NCBI GenBank assembly: GCA_035439445.1 | Contig: DAORKG010000015.1 | Coordinates: 1 to 64,000, forward strand | Origin: UBA4416 sp035439445 | GTDB taxonomy: Bacteria; Bacteroidota; Bacteroidia; B-17B0; Aurantibacillaceae | Length of the DNA: 64,000 nucleotides | Direction of reading: 5' to 3' | Shown: positions 54,775 to 63,218 of the stretch, piece after piece | How the letters are laid out: each line of letters begins with the position of its first letter | How positions within the stretch are numbered: the first letter of the stretch is position 1 | The notes under the pieces: model-generated | Database searches by the model: none | What the model was told of the DNA's origin: nothing | What the model saw: the letters and a program-made list of their open reading frames with translations, nothing else | Translations under genes and position numbers: made by a program

Positions 54775-55017
54775 TTATTTTGTCTCAGCTGGTTTAGCTT
54801 CAGTACTAGCGTGTTTATCTTTGCAACAAGCTTTTTTCTCACCTGATTTTGCATCACCAGAGCAAGCTTTTCCTTCAGCTCCTGCTTTTTCTTTGCAACA
54901 AGATTTTCCTTCTTTTTTGCACTCTTTTTTACCTTTATCTTTATCGTCGAAATTAACAGATGCAGATACGCTTCCTACTAATCCAGCGAAAGCTAACATT
55001 AAAAATACTTTTTTCAT
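54775..55017 (-). CDS. Small secreted Cys/Lys-rich protein
   Basis: This 80-residue protein has a signal peptide (about 1-19, VSA). The mature part of about 60 residues has six Cys, two of them in CC pairs (SCCKEK, ACCKDKH) and two single (KECKK, KACSG), plus one His and many Lys, Asp and Glu. The pattern suggests metal binding or disulfide pairing in the periplasm. No known family is recognised. It has its own promoter box and terminator. Confidence 0.8.
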   Translation of the reverse strand: MKKVFLMLAFAGLVGSVSASVNFDDKDKGKKECKKEGKSCCKEKAGAEGKACSGDAKSGEKKACCKDKHASTEAKPAETK

Positions 55018-55049
55018 GATTGGGTTGGGTTATAGTTTTAATTACTTAA

Positions 55050-55081
55050 CAAATATAGTTTATTTAAAGTAGGAAATGCAA
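55050..55081 (-). promoter_or_regulatory. Promoter of the Cys/Lys-rich peptide gene
   Basis: On the minus strand TTG (55081-55079) is followed after 21 bases by TATATTTG (55057-55050), in accord with the Bacteroidota consensus. The leader is about 30 bases. Confidence 0.65.
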
Positions 55082-55183
55082 TGCTAAAAGTCATAAATGC
55101 TCTAATTTTTTGTTAAAAAAACTTATTTCATTGTTTTATAAGCTTTTCAAAAGACAAAAACCAAATTTGGAGGGATTCTGAAG

Positions 55184-55215
55184 TTTGCTTTTTTCGATTT
55201 AGATTCTTAAATTTA
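55184..55215 (+). promoter_or_regulatory. Possible promoter of the metalloprotease gene
   Basis: TTTG at 55184-55187 is followed after 20 bases by TAAATTTA (55208-55215), one mismatch from TAnnTTTG. It lies 22 bases before the ATG. Confidence 0.45.
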
Positions 55216-55237
55216 TAATAATCAAAATGCTAAACCC

Positions 55238-57532
55238 ATGAAAAAAACATTTATTCTAACAAGTCTAATTGCATCATTTTTGTCTTTCAATGCCCAAAAC
55301 AATAAGGGTTTATGGAAGTCAATTGATGAAAAACAAATCCCATTAACGGGTAAAAGAGACATCGTTCCTGAAAAGTTTAAAACTTTTCACGTGGATATGA
55401 ACTCTTTAAGAAATGTTTTAGCATCTGCTCCATTAGATAAATATATTAAAACCGAGTTTTCGTCTGTTACTATTGGTTTACCAATGCCTGATGGCTCTAT
55501 TCAACAATTTAAAATAGTGGAGTCTCCTGTAATGGAAGAACCATTACAAAAAAGCTTTCCTGAAATCAGAACATATAACGTAAGAGGTGTTGATGATGTA
55601 TATGCCAGCGGTAAACTGGATATGACCGAATTTGGATTTCATGGCATGATCCGTAGCCCACAGGGAGATGTTTTTATTGACCCATATTGCAAATGGAATG
55701 TAAATGATTATATATCTTATTACATTTCCGACTATACAAAACCATTTAATGACAGAGGTTTCTGTGAAGGAGTTTTAGGAAATACAGAGTCCAATGATCA
55801 GGCAAAAACAGCTGCTCCAACCGCCATTTGTGCAGGAGCAAACTTAAAAACATACCGCCTGGCAGTAGCTTGTACAGGAGAGTATGCCCGAGCCGCGTGT
55901 GGCACAGGAACCGTTACCCCAACCACATCCCAGATTTTGGCAAAAGTGGTTACTACAGTAAATAGAGTGGATGGTGTTTATGAAACAGAGGTGGCGGTAA
56001 AGCTGGTTTTAGTGAGCACTACTACCTTAGTACTATATGGCGACCCTGCAACCGATCCATTTACCGGCAATTCGAACGGGAACACATTAATAGGAGAAAG
56101 TCAAACAGTAATTACCAATAATATTACATCCGCAAATTATGATATAGGACACACATTTAGTACCGGAGGTGGTGGATTAGCGGGCTTAGGCGTAGTTTGC
56201 TCCAGCACACAAAAAGCGAGGGGTATTACAGGTAGTCCTAGTCCGGTTGGCGATGCGTATGATATTGATTATGTGGCGCATGAAATGGGACATCAGTTTG
56301 GTTGTAATCACACCTTTAATGGTAGTACCGGATCTTGTGCAGGAACAAACAGAAGTGCTGCAAATGCTGTAGAACCAGGAAGTGGTGTAACCATCATGGC
56401 TTATGCAGGAATATGTACCGGCCAGGATCTTGCAAGCAATAGTATTGCTTATTTTCATGCCATAAGTTATGACGCACTCACTAATTTTATTAATACTGGT
56501 GGCGGCAATAGTTGCGATGTTATGACTTCTACAGGAAATGGCGCGCCAACAGTATCTGCCGGTCCTAGCTATGTTGTTCCTAAAGGAACACCTTTTCAAT
56601 TAACCGGATCTGCTACTGATCCTGACGGAGATCCATTAACTTATCAATGGGAAGAAATGGATTTAGGTACAACAGCTGGCAGCTGGAACATGGGAAAAGC
56701 TCCGTTTTTCAGATCATACGCGCCAACCACAAGCCCTACCAGGTTGTTTCCAAAATTAGCAACGATAATAGCCGGAACATACACCAGCACCGCGGGTGAA
56801 TTTTTACCAGGTGCGGCGGGAACTACATTTACATCGGATGCAACTCTTAAATTCAGATTAACAGCCCGTGATAATAAAATGGGCGGCGGCGGTGTTTGTA
56901 CTGCTACCACTCAGGTTACTGTAAATGCAGCATCCGGTCCTTTTGCTGTTACATCTCAAAGCACAACAGGAATCACTTACCCAAGTGGCTCAACTCAAAC
57001 TGTAAGTTGGTCTGTAAACGGAACAGATGTAGCTCCAATCAATGTTGCAAATGTTAATATCTATTTAAGCACAGATAATGGCACTACATTCACTCTATTA
57101 TTAGCAAATACACCAAATGATGGTTCAGAAGCTGTTACATTACCAACATATACTGTAAACAAACCTACTTGTCGTGTGAAAGTAGAAAGTATTGGGAATG
57201 TATTTTTTGATATCAATAAAAAATTCTTTGCTATCTCTGCCGGAACAACCGGATTATCTCAACTGGCAAGTTCAAATATCAATATTCAATTATATCCAAA
57301 TCCATTCTCAAGTTCTGTAAAAGTGGACATTAATGCATCCAACTTATTAGATGAGAATAAAACAGTAATTCATGTGTATGATATCTTAGGTAATATTGTG
57401 AGAACAGAAAAAATCAAGTTAACTGAAAACTACTCAAATGTTTTTGATTTTTCTAACTTGGCAAATGGTTCTTACATTGTTGAAGTAACAGATGGCAAGC
57501 ATAAATCAGTAGCTCGTTTAATTAAAATGTAA
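55238..57532 (+). CDS. Secreted M12B-type (reprolysin-like) metalloprotease, T9SS type A
   Basis: This 764-residue protein has a signal peptide (about 1-20), a propeptide (about 20-200) and a metzincin domain with the zinc motif HEMGHQFGCNH (His348, Glu349, His352, His358) and a Met-turn candidate in GVTIMAYAGIC. An Ig/PKD-like domain follows (about 435-570, ATDPDGDPLTYQWEE), then another beta module, and a type A sorting domain (LYPNPFSSSVKVD, VYDILGNIV, NGSYIVEVTDG). It is an extracellular endopeptidase whose products could feed the POT transporters encoded just downstream. Confidence 0.94.
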   Translation: MKKTFILTSLIASFLSFNAQNNKGLWKSIDEKQIPLTGKRDIVPEKFKTFHVDMNSLRNVLASAPLDKYIKTEFSSVTIGLPMPDGSIQQFKIVESPVMEEPLQKSFPEIRTYNVRGVDDVYASGKLDMTEFGFHGMIRSPQGDVFIDPYCKWNVNDYISYYISDYTKPFNDRGFCEGVLGNTESNDQAKTAAPTAICAGANLKTYRLAVACTGEYARAACGTGTVTPTTSQILAKVVTTVNRVDGVYETEVAVKLVLVSTTTLVLYGDPATDPFTGNSNGNTLIGESQTVITNNITSANYDIGHTFSTGGGGLAGLGVVCSSTQKARGITGSPSPVGDAYDIDYVAHEMGHQFGCNHTFNGSTGSCAGTNRSAANAVEPGSGVTIMAYAGICTGQDLASNSIAYFHAISYDALTNFINTGGGNSCDVMTSTGNGAPTVSAGPSYVVPKGTPFQLTGSATDPDGDPLTYQWEEMDLGTTAGSWNMGKAPFFRSYAPTTSPTRLFPKLATIIAGTYTSTAGEFLPGAAGTTFTSDATLKFRLTARDNKMGGGGVCTATTQVTVNAASGPFAVTSQSTTGITYPSGSTQTVSWSVNGTDVAPINVANVNIYLSTDNGTTFTLLLANTPNDGSEAVTLPTYTVNKPTCRVKVESIGNVFFDINKKFFAISAGTTGLSQLASSNINIQLYPNPFSSSVKVDINASNLLDENKTVIHVYDILGNIVRTEKIKLTENYSNVFDFSNLANGSYIVEVTDGKHKSVARLIKM

Positions 57533-57602
57533 TTATGATTTATGCCCAAATAAGGCGACTTTATATTTTGATTGAAAAATTTTTTTTCTTAAATATTTAT
57601 GT

Positions 57603-57610
57603 TAGCTTTG
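57603..57610 (+). promoter_or_regulatory. -7 element of the cold shock gene
   Basis: TAGCTTTG, an exact TAnnTTTG, lies 28 bases before the ATG. The -33 region is only a T-rich run. Confidence 0.55.
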
Positions 57611-57638
57611 GGCATAAACAATTTTTTAAAAAATAATA

Positions 57639-57830
<192 letters not shown>

Positions 57831-57854
57831 TTATATAATACCATTTAAAATTTT

Positions 57855-57880
57855 ATCCCCGGAAATCCTCCGGGGATTTT
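57855..57880 (+). terminator. Terminator of the cold shock gene
   Basis: ATCCCCGGA (57855-57863) and TCCGGGGAT (57869-57877) form a perfect 9-bp GC-rich stem with loop AATCC, followed by a run of eight T. Confidence 0.92.
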
Positions 57881-57976
57881 TTTTGCTTCATATTCTCAAA
57901 AAAGTCATTTCAAAACATACAAATCAGCAAAAAAATGGTATTTTAGGCGACTAATAAAAAAACACATACTTACTAT

Positions 57977-59512
57977 ATGGAACAATCTACTACGCCAAAA
58001 TCAGGTCATCCAAGAGGTCTTTATTTTTTATTTTTCACAGAAATGTGGGAACGTTTTTCATATTATGGAATGAGGGCAATCTTCATTCTATTTATGACAA
58101 AAGTGCTATTAATGAAAGACAATGAAGCCTCAGAAATCTATGGTAGTTATACAGGTTTGGTTTATTTAACTCCGCTATTAGGAGGTTACTTATGCGATAA
58201 GTTTTTAGGGAATCGCCGTAGTATAATTATTGGTGGTTTGTTAATGGCTTTAGGGCAATTTTTAATGTTTATTAGCGCTAATGTTGGTGCAGGTGCTGGT
58301 GTTTCTATTATGTGGGCAGCTTTAACTGCTATTATTATTGGGAATGGTTTCTTTAAACCAAATATCTCAACTATGGTTGGGCAGCTATATCCAAAAGGCG
58401 ACAGAAGAATTGATAGTGCTTTTACAATCTTTTATATGGGGATCAATTTAGGAGCATTCTTTTCCCCTTTAATTTGTGGTTCTATGGATTTCAAATGGGG
58501 CTTTTTAATGGCGTGTATTGGGATGTTGGTTAGTTTAGTATGCTTCATCTTTTTCCAAAAAAAATATTTAATCTCTGAAGAGGGAAAAGAGATTGGTTTA
58601 GCTATTAAGAAATTAGACATAAAAAACATTATGGTTATTGCTGGTTCTATAGGTATCATTTTTTTCATGCTAAACTTTAAACAATTATTTAAAACTGATT
58701 TAGATATCATAGGATATTTCATTTACGGAGCGATGATATTAATGCCAATTATTATTTTGACAGACAAGAGTTTAACTAAAATTGAACGCAATCGTATTAT
58801 TGTAATCTTTATTTTAGCATTCTTTGTAATTTTCTTCTGGGGAGCATTTGAACAAGCAGGAGCTTCATTAACCTTATTTGCTGACAGACAAACTAACAGA
58901 ACTGTTTTTGGTTGGGAAATGCCTGCTTCTTATTTCCAATCAGTAAATCCTTTAGCAGTAATTTGTCTTGCTCCATTATTTTCAATGATTTGGGGATTTT
59001 TATATATGAGAAAACTAGAGCCATCTTCTCCTAAAAAAATGGCATTAGGTTTAGCATTAGTAGCATTAGGTTATATCGTAATAGCCATTGCAGTAAAAGG
59101 TTTAGGAATGAGTGATAAAGTAAGCATGTGGTGGCTATTTGCTCTTTACATTATCCATTCAATGGGAGAACTTTGTTTATCACCAATTGGTTTATCAATG
59201 GTATCTAAACTAGCGCCTTTACGTTTATCATCCTTAATGATGGGAACTTGGTTTTTAGCTAATGCTGCTGCTAATAAATTTGCAGGTACTTTAAGTGCGT
59301 TAATTCCTCCTACTCCAGATCCAGCTAACCCTACTCCATTAGAATACCCATCATTTGTTGGTTTTCAAATTACAAACTTATATGAATTCTTTATGGTATT
59401 TATTTTAATGACAACTGCCGCTGCGGGTATTTTATTTATACTAAGCTCTTGGTTACAAAAAATGATGAGTGAAGATCATCATGAAGAACATCCAACAGAA
59501 GTATTACATTAA
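57977..59512 (+). CDS. POT family peptide/H+ symporter (first of pair)
   Basis: This 511-residue protein has 12-14 membrane helices. Its N-terminus carries the POT signature FFTEMWERFSYYGMRAIF (the ExxER proton-coupling motif), and GNGFFKPNIST is the second family signature. Late in the protein come SMGELCLSPIGLSMVSKLAP and a His-rich C-terminus (EDHHEEHP). It imports di- and tripeptides with protons. A second homologous gene follows after a terminator. Confidence 0.96.
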   Translation: MEQSTTPKSGHPRGLYFLFFTEMWERFSYYGMRAIFILFMTKVLLMKDNEASEIYGSYTGLVYLTPLLGGYLCDKFLGNRRSIIIGGLLMALGQFLMFISANVGAGAGVSIMWAALTAIIIGNGFFKPNISTMVGQLYPKGDRRIDSAFTIFYMGINLGAFFSPLICGSMDFKWGFLMACIGMLVSLVCFIFFQKKYLISEEGKEIGLAIKKLDIKNIMVIAGSIGIIFFMLNFKQLFKTDLDIIGYFIYGAMILMPIIILTDKSLTKIERNRIIVIFILAFFVIFFWGAFEQAGASLTLFADRQTNRTVFGWEMPASYFQSVNPLAVICLAPLFSMIWGFLYMRKLEPSSPKKMALGLALVALGYIVIAIAVKGLGMSDKVSMWWLFALYIIHSMGELCLSPIGLSMVSKLAPLRLSSLMMGTWFLANAAANKFAGTLSALIPPTPDPANPTPLEYPSFVGFQITNLYEFFMVFILMTTAAAGILFILSSWLQKMMSEDHHEEHPTEVLH

Positions 59513-59530
59513 TATAATTTACACAAACTT

Positions 59531-59577
59531 AAACCCTAATAGGCCAATTTATTAATTGCAGTTTATTAGGGTTTTTT
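59531..59577 (+). terminator. Terminator between the two POT genes
   Basis: AAACCCTAATA (59531-59541) pairs with TATTAGGGTTT (59564-59574) around a 22-base loop and runs into six T. It ends only 6 bases before the second POT start. Confidence 0.75.
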
Positions 59578-59582
59578 AATTT

Positions 59583-61100
59583 ATGATTATGTCAAAAGAA
59601 CTTACAATAGAAGAAATACAAAACTTTGAGGGTAAATACCCTAAACAAATTTGGCCATTATTTTTCAGCGAAATGTGGGAACGTTTTTCGTTTTACGGAA
59701 TGCGTGGTATGTTGGTCTTCTTCATGATTAATCATTTGAATTTCAATGAAGTTGTTGCTAATTTACAATATGGCGCTACACAAGCTTTTGTATATGCCTT
59801 TACATTTGTTGGTGGTTTGTTTGCCGATAAAATATTGGGGAAACGACGTTCCTTGTTTTGGGGTGGTATTTTAATGATTATTGGAAGTATATTATTAGCT
59901 ATAAACCCAAGCGATTTTTTCTTTTTAGGAATAGCCTTCAATGTGGTAGGAACAGGTTTTTTTAAACCAAATATTTCGAGCATGGTGGGTAATCTATATC
60001 GAGAAGGTGACCATAGAGTTGACGCGGGTTTCATGTTATTTTACGCCGGAGTAAACGCTGGGGCTTTTTTTGGAGGTTACGCTTGCATTGCTATTGGGAA
60101 AGGCGAGATGCTTTCATCTATCGTCTCTGAATCAAGTCGCTGGAATGTGGCCTTTGGGTTATCATCTGTTTTTATGATTATCAGTTTATTAACCTTTACA
60201 CAAACACAAAAAAAATTAGGCAACATTGGTTTATCTCCTCTTTTACATCTTCCTAAAAACACCAGATTAATTCAGGAAATAGCTACGTTTGTGGGTTCCT
60301 TAATTGCAGTGCCTGTTATTATGTTTATGGTTTCTAAAACTGAATACACAGACTGGTTTATGTACACTATTGGCCCATTAGCTGTATTGTATGTAGTGTA
60401 TGAAATGAAAAACTTTTCGGCAACAGAAAACAAAAGATTAATTGCCGCCCTCTTGTTTATGATATTCTCCATTTTCTTTTGGGCTTTCTTCGAGCAAAGT
60501 GGTGGTTCATTAAGCATTTTTGCAGCAAACAATTTAAGTGATTCTATCTTTGGCATTCCATTAGATCCAAATGGTGTTAACAATTCTTCAAACTCTTTAT
60601 ACGTTATTATTTTTGCAACACCTTTAGGCTTATTATGGCTTTGGCTAGCCAACAGAAAAGCAGAACCAAATACCATCGTGAAATTTGGATTAGGATTCTT
60701 GTTTTTAGCAGTCGGTTTTTACATATTTTATTCTAGTAAATTCTTTAGTAACGAACAAGGTATCTCTTCTTTGGGACTTTTTGCTTTTGGTTGGTTTATT
60801 ATCACATTTGGTGAACTTTGCCTCTCTCCTATTGGTACATCCGTTATGACCAAATTATCACCTCAAAAATTACAAGCTGTAATCATGGGAATGTGGTTTT
60901 TAGCAAGTGCCTACGGACAATATTTTGCCGGTTTATTGGGCGCCAATATTGCCAGTGCTTCCGAGAATGCTACAAATCTGGAAAAATTAAATATATATGC
61001 AGATGGCTACAAACAGTTGGGTTTATATGCGTTAATTGCTGGCGTTGTTTTGATTGCCATTTCGCCGATTATGAAAAAATTAATGGGAGGAGTAAAATAA
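59583..61100 (+). CDS. POT family peptide/H+ symporter (second of pair)
   Basis: This 505-residue paralogue of the preceding transporter has the same signatures: FFSEMWERFSFYGMRGM and GTGFFKPNISSMVGN. Late segments FGELCLSPIGTSVMTKLSP and MGMWFLASAYGQYFAG also match. Divergence is considerable, so the two probably differ in specificity. An ATG two codons further in (59589) is an equally possible start. A weak hairpin terminator follows. Confidence 0.95.
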   Translation: MIMSKELTIEEIQNFEGKYPKQIWPLFFSEMWERFSFYGMRGMLVFFMINHLNFNEVVANLQYGATQAFVYAFTFVGGLFADKILGKRRSLFWGGILMIIGSILLAINPSDFFFLGIAFNVVGTGFFKPNISSMVGNLYREGDHRVDAGFMLFYAGVNAGAFFGGYACIAIGKGEMLSSIVSESSRWNVAFGLSSVFMIISLLTFTQTQKKLGNIGLSPLLHLPKNTRLIQEIATFVGSLIAVPVIMFMVSKTEYTDWFMYTIGPLAVLYVVYEMKNFSATENKRLIAALLFMIFSIFFWAFFEQSGGSLSIFAANNLSDSIFGIPLDPNGVNNSSNSLYVIIFATPLGLLWLWLANRKAEPNTIVKFGLGFLFLAVGFYIFYSSKFFSNEQGISSLGLFAFGWFIITFGELCLSPIGTSVMTKLSPQKLQAVIMGMWFLASAYGQYFAGLLGANIASASENATNLEKLNIYADGYKQLGLYALIAGVVLIAISPIMKKLMGGVK

Positions 61101-61114
61101 TTTAACGTTTTAGT

Positions 61115-61145
61115 AATTGTTAAGTCATTTTGATTAACAATTTTT
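61115..61145 (+). terminator. Weak terminator after the second POT gene
   Basis: AATTGTTAA (61115-61123) pairs with TTAACAATT (61134-61142) and is followed by three more T. The stem is AT-rich, so efficiency is doubtful. Confidence 0.4.
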
Positions 61146-61174
61146 GGCACAGCATTTGAAACTCACTAAGCACT

Positions 61175-61828
61175 ATGTTTAACTGGAAAGATATATCAAT
61201 GGCAGGCATTATTATCCTTGCTATTGTATTTTATACCTGCAAAAAAAGTACACTTCAGGCATCTATCAGTTCCCCTGAAAACAGAGTTAGTAATTATATA
61301 GAACAAGATAATTCCAGTTTTTCATTTGTCTCAGATAACACTTATACAGAGTTTCACGAAAACTCTCCGGTGAATTGGATAAGTTTTGATGAGGCCTACA
61401 TCAAATGTAAAAAAAATCCACGCCCAATCATGATTGACATTTATACAACTTGGTGTGGCCCCTGTAAAATGATGAGCAATCAGACATTTAATAATCCTGA
61501 TATTGCCAAATATATTAATGATAATTTTTATGCCGTAAAGTTTGACGCCGAAAGTAAAGACAGTGTAAAATTTGATAAATACGTGTTCGTAAGTACGGAT
61601 CCTTCAAACCCAAAAGCGCCACATCAATTTGCAGCTTCTATTCTGGATAATCAGTTAGCCTACCCTTCTATTGTATTTTTAAATAACCAAATACAACGTT
61701 TGGATATTTTAAAAGGTTTTATGCCTCCCAAAAACTTCGAACCTATCTTAAATTATTATGGTTCGGGCGACTATCAAAAAATTAAGTGGGAAGAATACGA
61801 AAAAACATTCGTTTCGTCTATTAAGTAA
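61175..61828 (+). CDS. Membrane-anchored thioredoxin-like protein
   Basis: This 217-residue protein has an N-terminal hydrophobic segment (residues 9-21) ending at Cys22, which may be a lipoprotein site or a plain anchor. The thioredoxin fold follows with the active site WCGPC (93-97) in MIDIYTTWCGPCKMMSNQTF, then YAVKFDAESKDSV and AYPSIVFLNN (the cis-Pro loop). It is close to the DUF255/thioredoxin_7 group of periplasmic thiol proteins. It may reduce or fold envelope and secreted proteins, which here are numerous and Cys-containing. Confidence 0.9.
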   Translation: MFNWKDISMAGIIILAIVFYTCKKSTLQASISSPENRVSNYIEQDNSSFSFVSDNTYTEFHENSPVNWISFDEAYIKCKKNPRPIMIDIYTTWCGPCKMMSNQTFNNPDIAKYINDNFYAVKFDAESKDSVKFDKYVFVSTDPSNPKAPHQFAASILDNQLAYPSIVFLNNQIQRLDILKGFMPPKNFEPILNYYGSGDYQKIKWEEYEKTFVSSIK

Positions 61829-61886
61829 TCTTCTGATTATTTTTGATAATAATCATTTTATAATACAGTAAAAAATGTACTTTAGT

Positions 61887-61906
61887 AAACAAATTTTAAT
61901 TTGTTT
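61887..61906 (+). promoter_or_regulatory. Palindrome upstream of the response regulator gene
   Basis: AAACAAAT (61887-61894) and ATTTGTTT (61899-61906) are perfect complements around 4 bases. It lies 12 bases before the likely GTG start and could be an operator for a dimeric LuxR-type regulator, perhaps for autoregulation. Confidence 0.35.
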
Positions 61907-61918
61907 TGTATCTTAATT

Positions 61919-62560
61919 GTGGGAGTAACTAAAGTATATATTGTAGATGACCATCAAATGTTAATTGATGGATTAAAGGCATTATTAAATGGTGAGTCTC
62001 ACATTTCTGTTATTGGTCAAAACACATTGCCTAAAATTGCTGCAAAAGAAATCATTAACTTAAATCCTGATATTGTTTTAACCGATATTAATATGCCTGA
62101 AATGGATGGCATTGAACTGACCAAAGAAATAAAAAAACACAATCCCAATATTAAAGTAATCGCTTTATCAATGTTTGGTGAAAGAGAAACAATTAGTGAA
62201 ATGTTAAGAGCTGGTGTGAGTGCTTATATTTTAAAGAACACAGGCAAGCAAGAGCTTTTAAACGCTATTGATAAAGTTTCAAATGGCGGTACATTTTTTA
62301 GTGATGAGGTGAGTGATGTAATGTCTAAACCCTCAACAGGTAGTTTCACTAAAGAAATTATGTTATCACTTCGAGAAATAGAAGTTGTAGAATTAATTGC
62401 AAAAGAATATACCAACGCTCAAATTGCTGAAGCACTATTTATTAGCGAACGCACCGTTGAGACTCACCGTAAAAATATTTTCAGAAAAACCGACACAAAG
62501 GGCGTTATTGGTCTCTTGAAATATTGTGTTGAAAAAAAAATTATTAAACCCCTGAAATAA
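61919..62560 (+). CDS. LuxR/NarL-type response regulator
   Basis: From GTG at 61919 the protein has 213 residues. The receiver domain has VDDHQ (Asp10-Asp11), the phospho-acceptor Asp56 in LTDINMPEMDG, conserved Ser/Thr in ALSMFGE and Lys in YILKNTG. The LuxR-type helix-turn-helix follows (LREIEVVELIAKEYTNAQIA, then SERTVETHRKNIFRK). A longer frame starting with TTG at 61901 would add MFCILI and overlap the palindrome, so I prefer 61919, which gives MGVTKVYIVDDHQ. No histidine kinase gene is next to it in the window, so it is an orphan here. Confidence 0.93.
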   Translation: MGVTKVYIVDDHQMLIDGLKALLNGESHISVIGQNTLPKIAAKEIINLNPDIVLTDINMPEMDGIELTKEIKKHNPNIKVIALSMFGERETISEMLRAGVSAYILKNTGKQELLNAIDKVSNGGTFFSDEVSDVMSKPSTGSFTKEIMLSLREIEVVELIAKEYTNAQIAEALFISERTVETHRKNIFRKTDTKGVIGLLKYCVEKKIIKPLK

Positions 62561-62561
62561 T

Positions 62562-63218
62562 CTAAATAGATTGCGTTTTTATTTTTTTCAATTCAGTAAC
62601 AATCATTGGCACTATAACAACTGTTGGACCTAGCCATAAAACAATTGGAGGCAAAGGAATATATTCACTTTGATTAACTACAAACGCCGTTATTGCTCCA
62701 ATATAACTTCCAAGCATATTCCCAATGTGCTTTTTTAACCAGTACATTGTTTCCTTCGGGCCATTTAAAAAACTCAATGTATTACGAATTACTCCATATA
62801 AACCCATTGTTCCAAAAACAAAAGGAATAAAGGCATTCGTGTCGCTATTTTTGAGGTAAAAAACAATTGCAAAAATAATCAATCCAAAAAAAGTTGTTCC
62901 TGCTATGGCTTCAACAATCCAATCAATTTTTTCGGGTTTCTGTCCTTCATGTAATTTTTTAAGTTTTAAAGCCCTATAGGCAATAATAGTTGCATAGTAG
63001 GTGAAAATCGAAATAAAAAACAAAAACAATAAGCCTTTATAAACTGACAAAAAAACTCCGGTAGCAAAAATTATTGTCATACAATAAAAGTATATTCTAC
63101 CAATGGGTTTATGTCTTGGTGTATTACGTTTTAAGATGATAGCCAAAGCTCCAAAAACTAGAGCTCCTATTCCAGCCATTACATGAATAATAATTGCTAT
63201 TTTGAAAACACTTTCCAA
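62562..63218 (-). CDS. Integral membrane protein, DUF2306-like
   Basis: This 218-residue protein has about six or seven membrane helices with conserved His residues near helix ends (HVMAGIGALVFGALAI at residues 13-28, then RHKPIGRIYFYCM). The layout resembles DUF2306, whose members are suspected haem- or cofactor-binding membrane proteins; this is inference from His placement. It is convergent with the response regulator gene (1 base apart), and its ATG is directly adjacent to the rimO stop, so the two are probably co-transcribed. Confidence 0.75.
   Translation of the reverse strand: MESVFKIAIIIHVMAGIGALVFGALAIILKRNTPRHKPIGRIYFYCMTIIFATGVFLSVYKGLLFLFFISIFTYYATIIAYRALKLKKLHEGQKPEKIDWIVEAIAGTTFFGLIIFAIVFYLKNSDTNAFIPFVFGTMGLYGVIRNTLSFLNGPKETMYWLKKHIGNMLGSYIGAITAFVVNQSEYIPLPPIVLWLGPTVVIVPMIVTELKKIKTQSI

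Noticed and set aside
56186..56599. 137-residue minus-strand frame inside the metalloprotease gene
   Set aside because: It is antisense to the zinc-binding domain and is rich in Ile, Ser, Thr, Cys and Arg without any motif; it is a shadow of the real gene.
60272..60676. 134-residue minus-strand frame inside the second POT gene
   Set aside because: It is antisense to conserved membrane helices; no start context or promoter.
61901..61918. Upstream TTG start for the response regulator
   Set aside because: It adds a short hydrophobic MFCILI not seen in receiver domains and overlaps a palindrome; GTG at 61919 gives the standard N-terminus.
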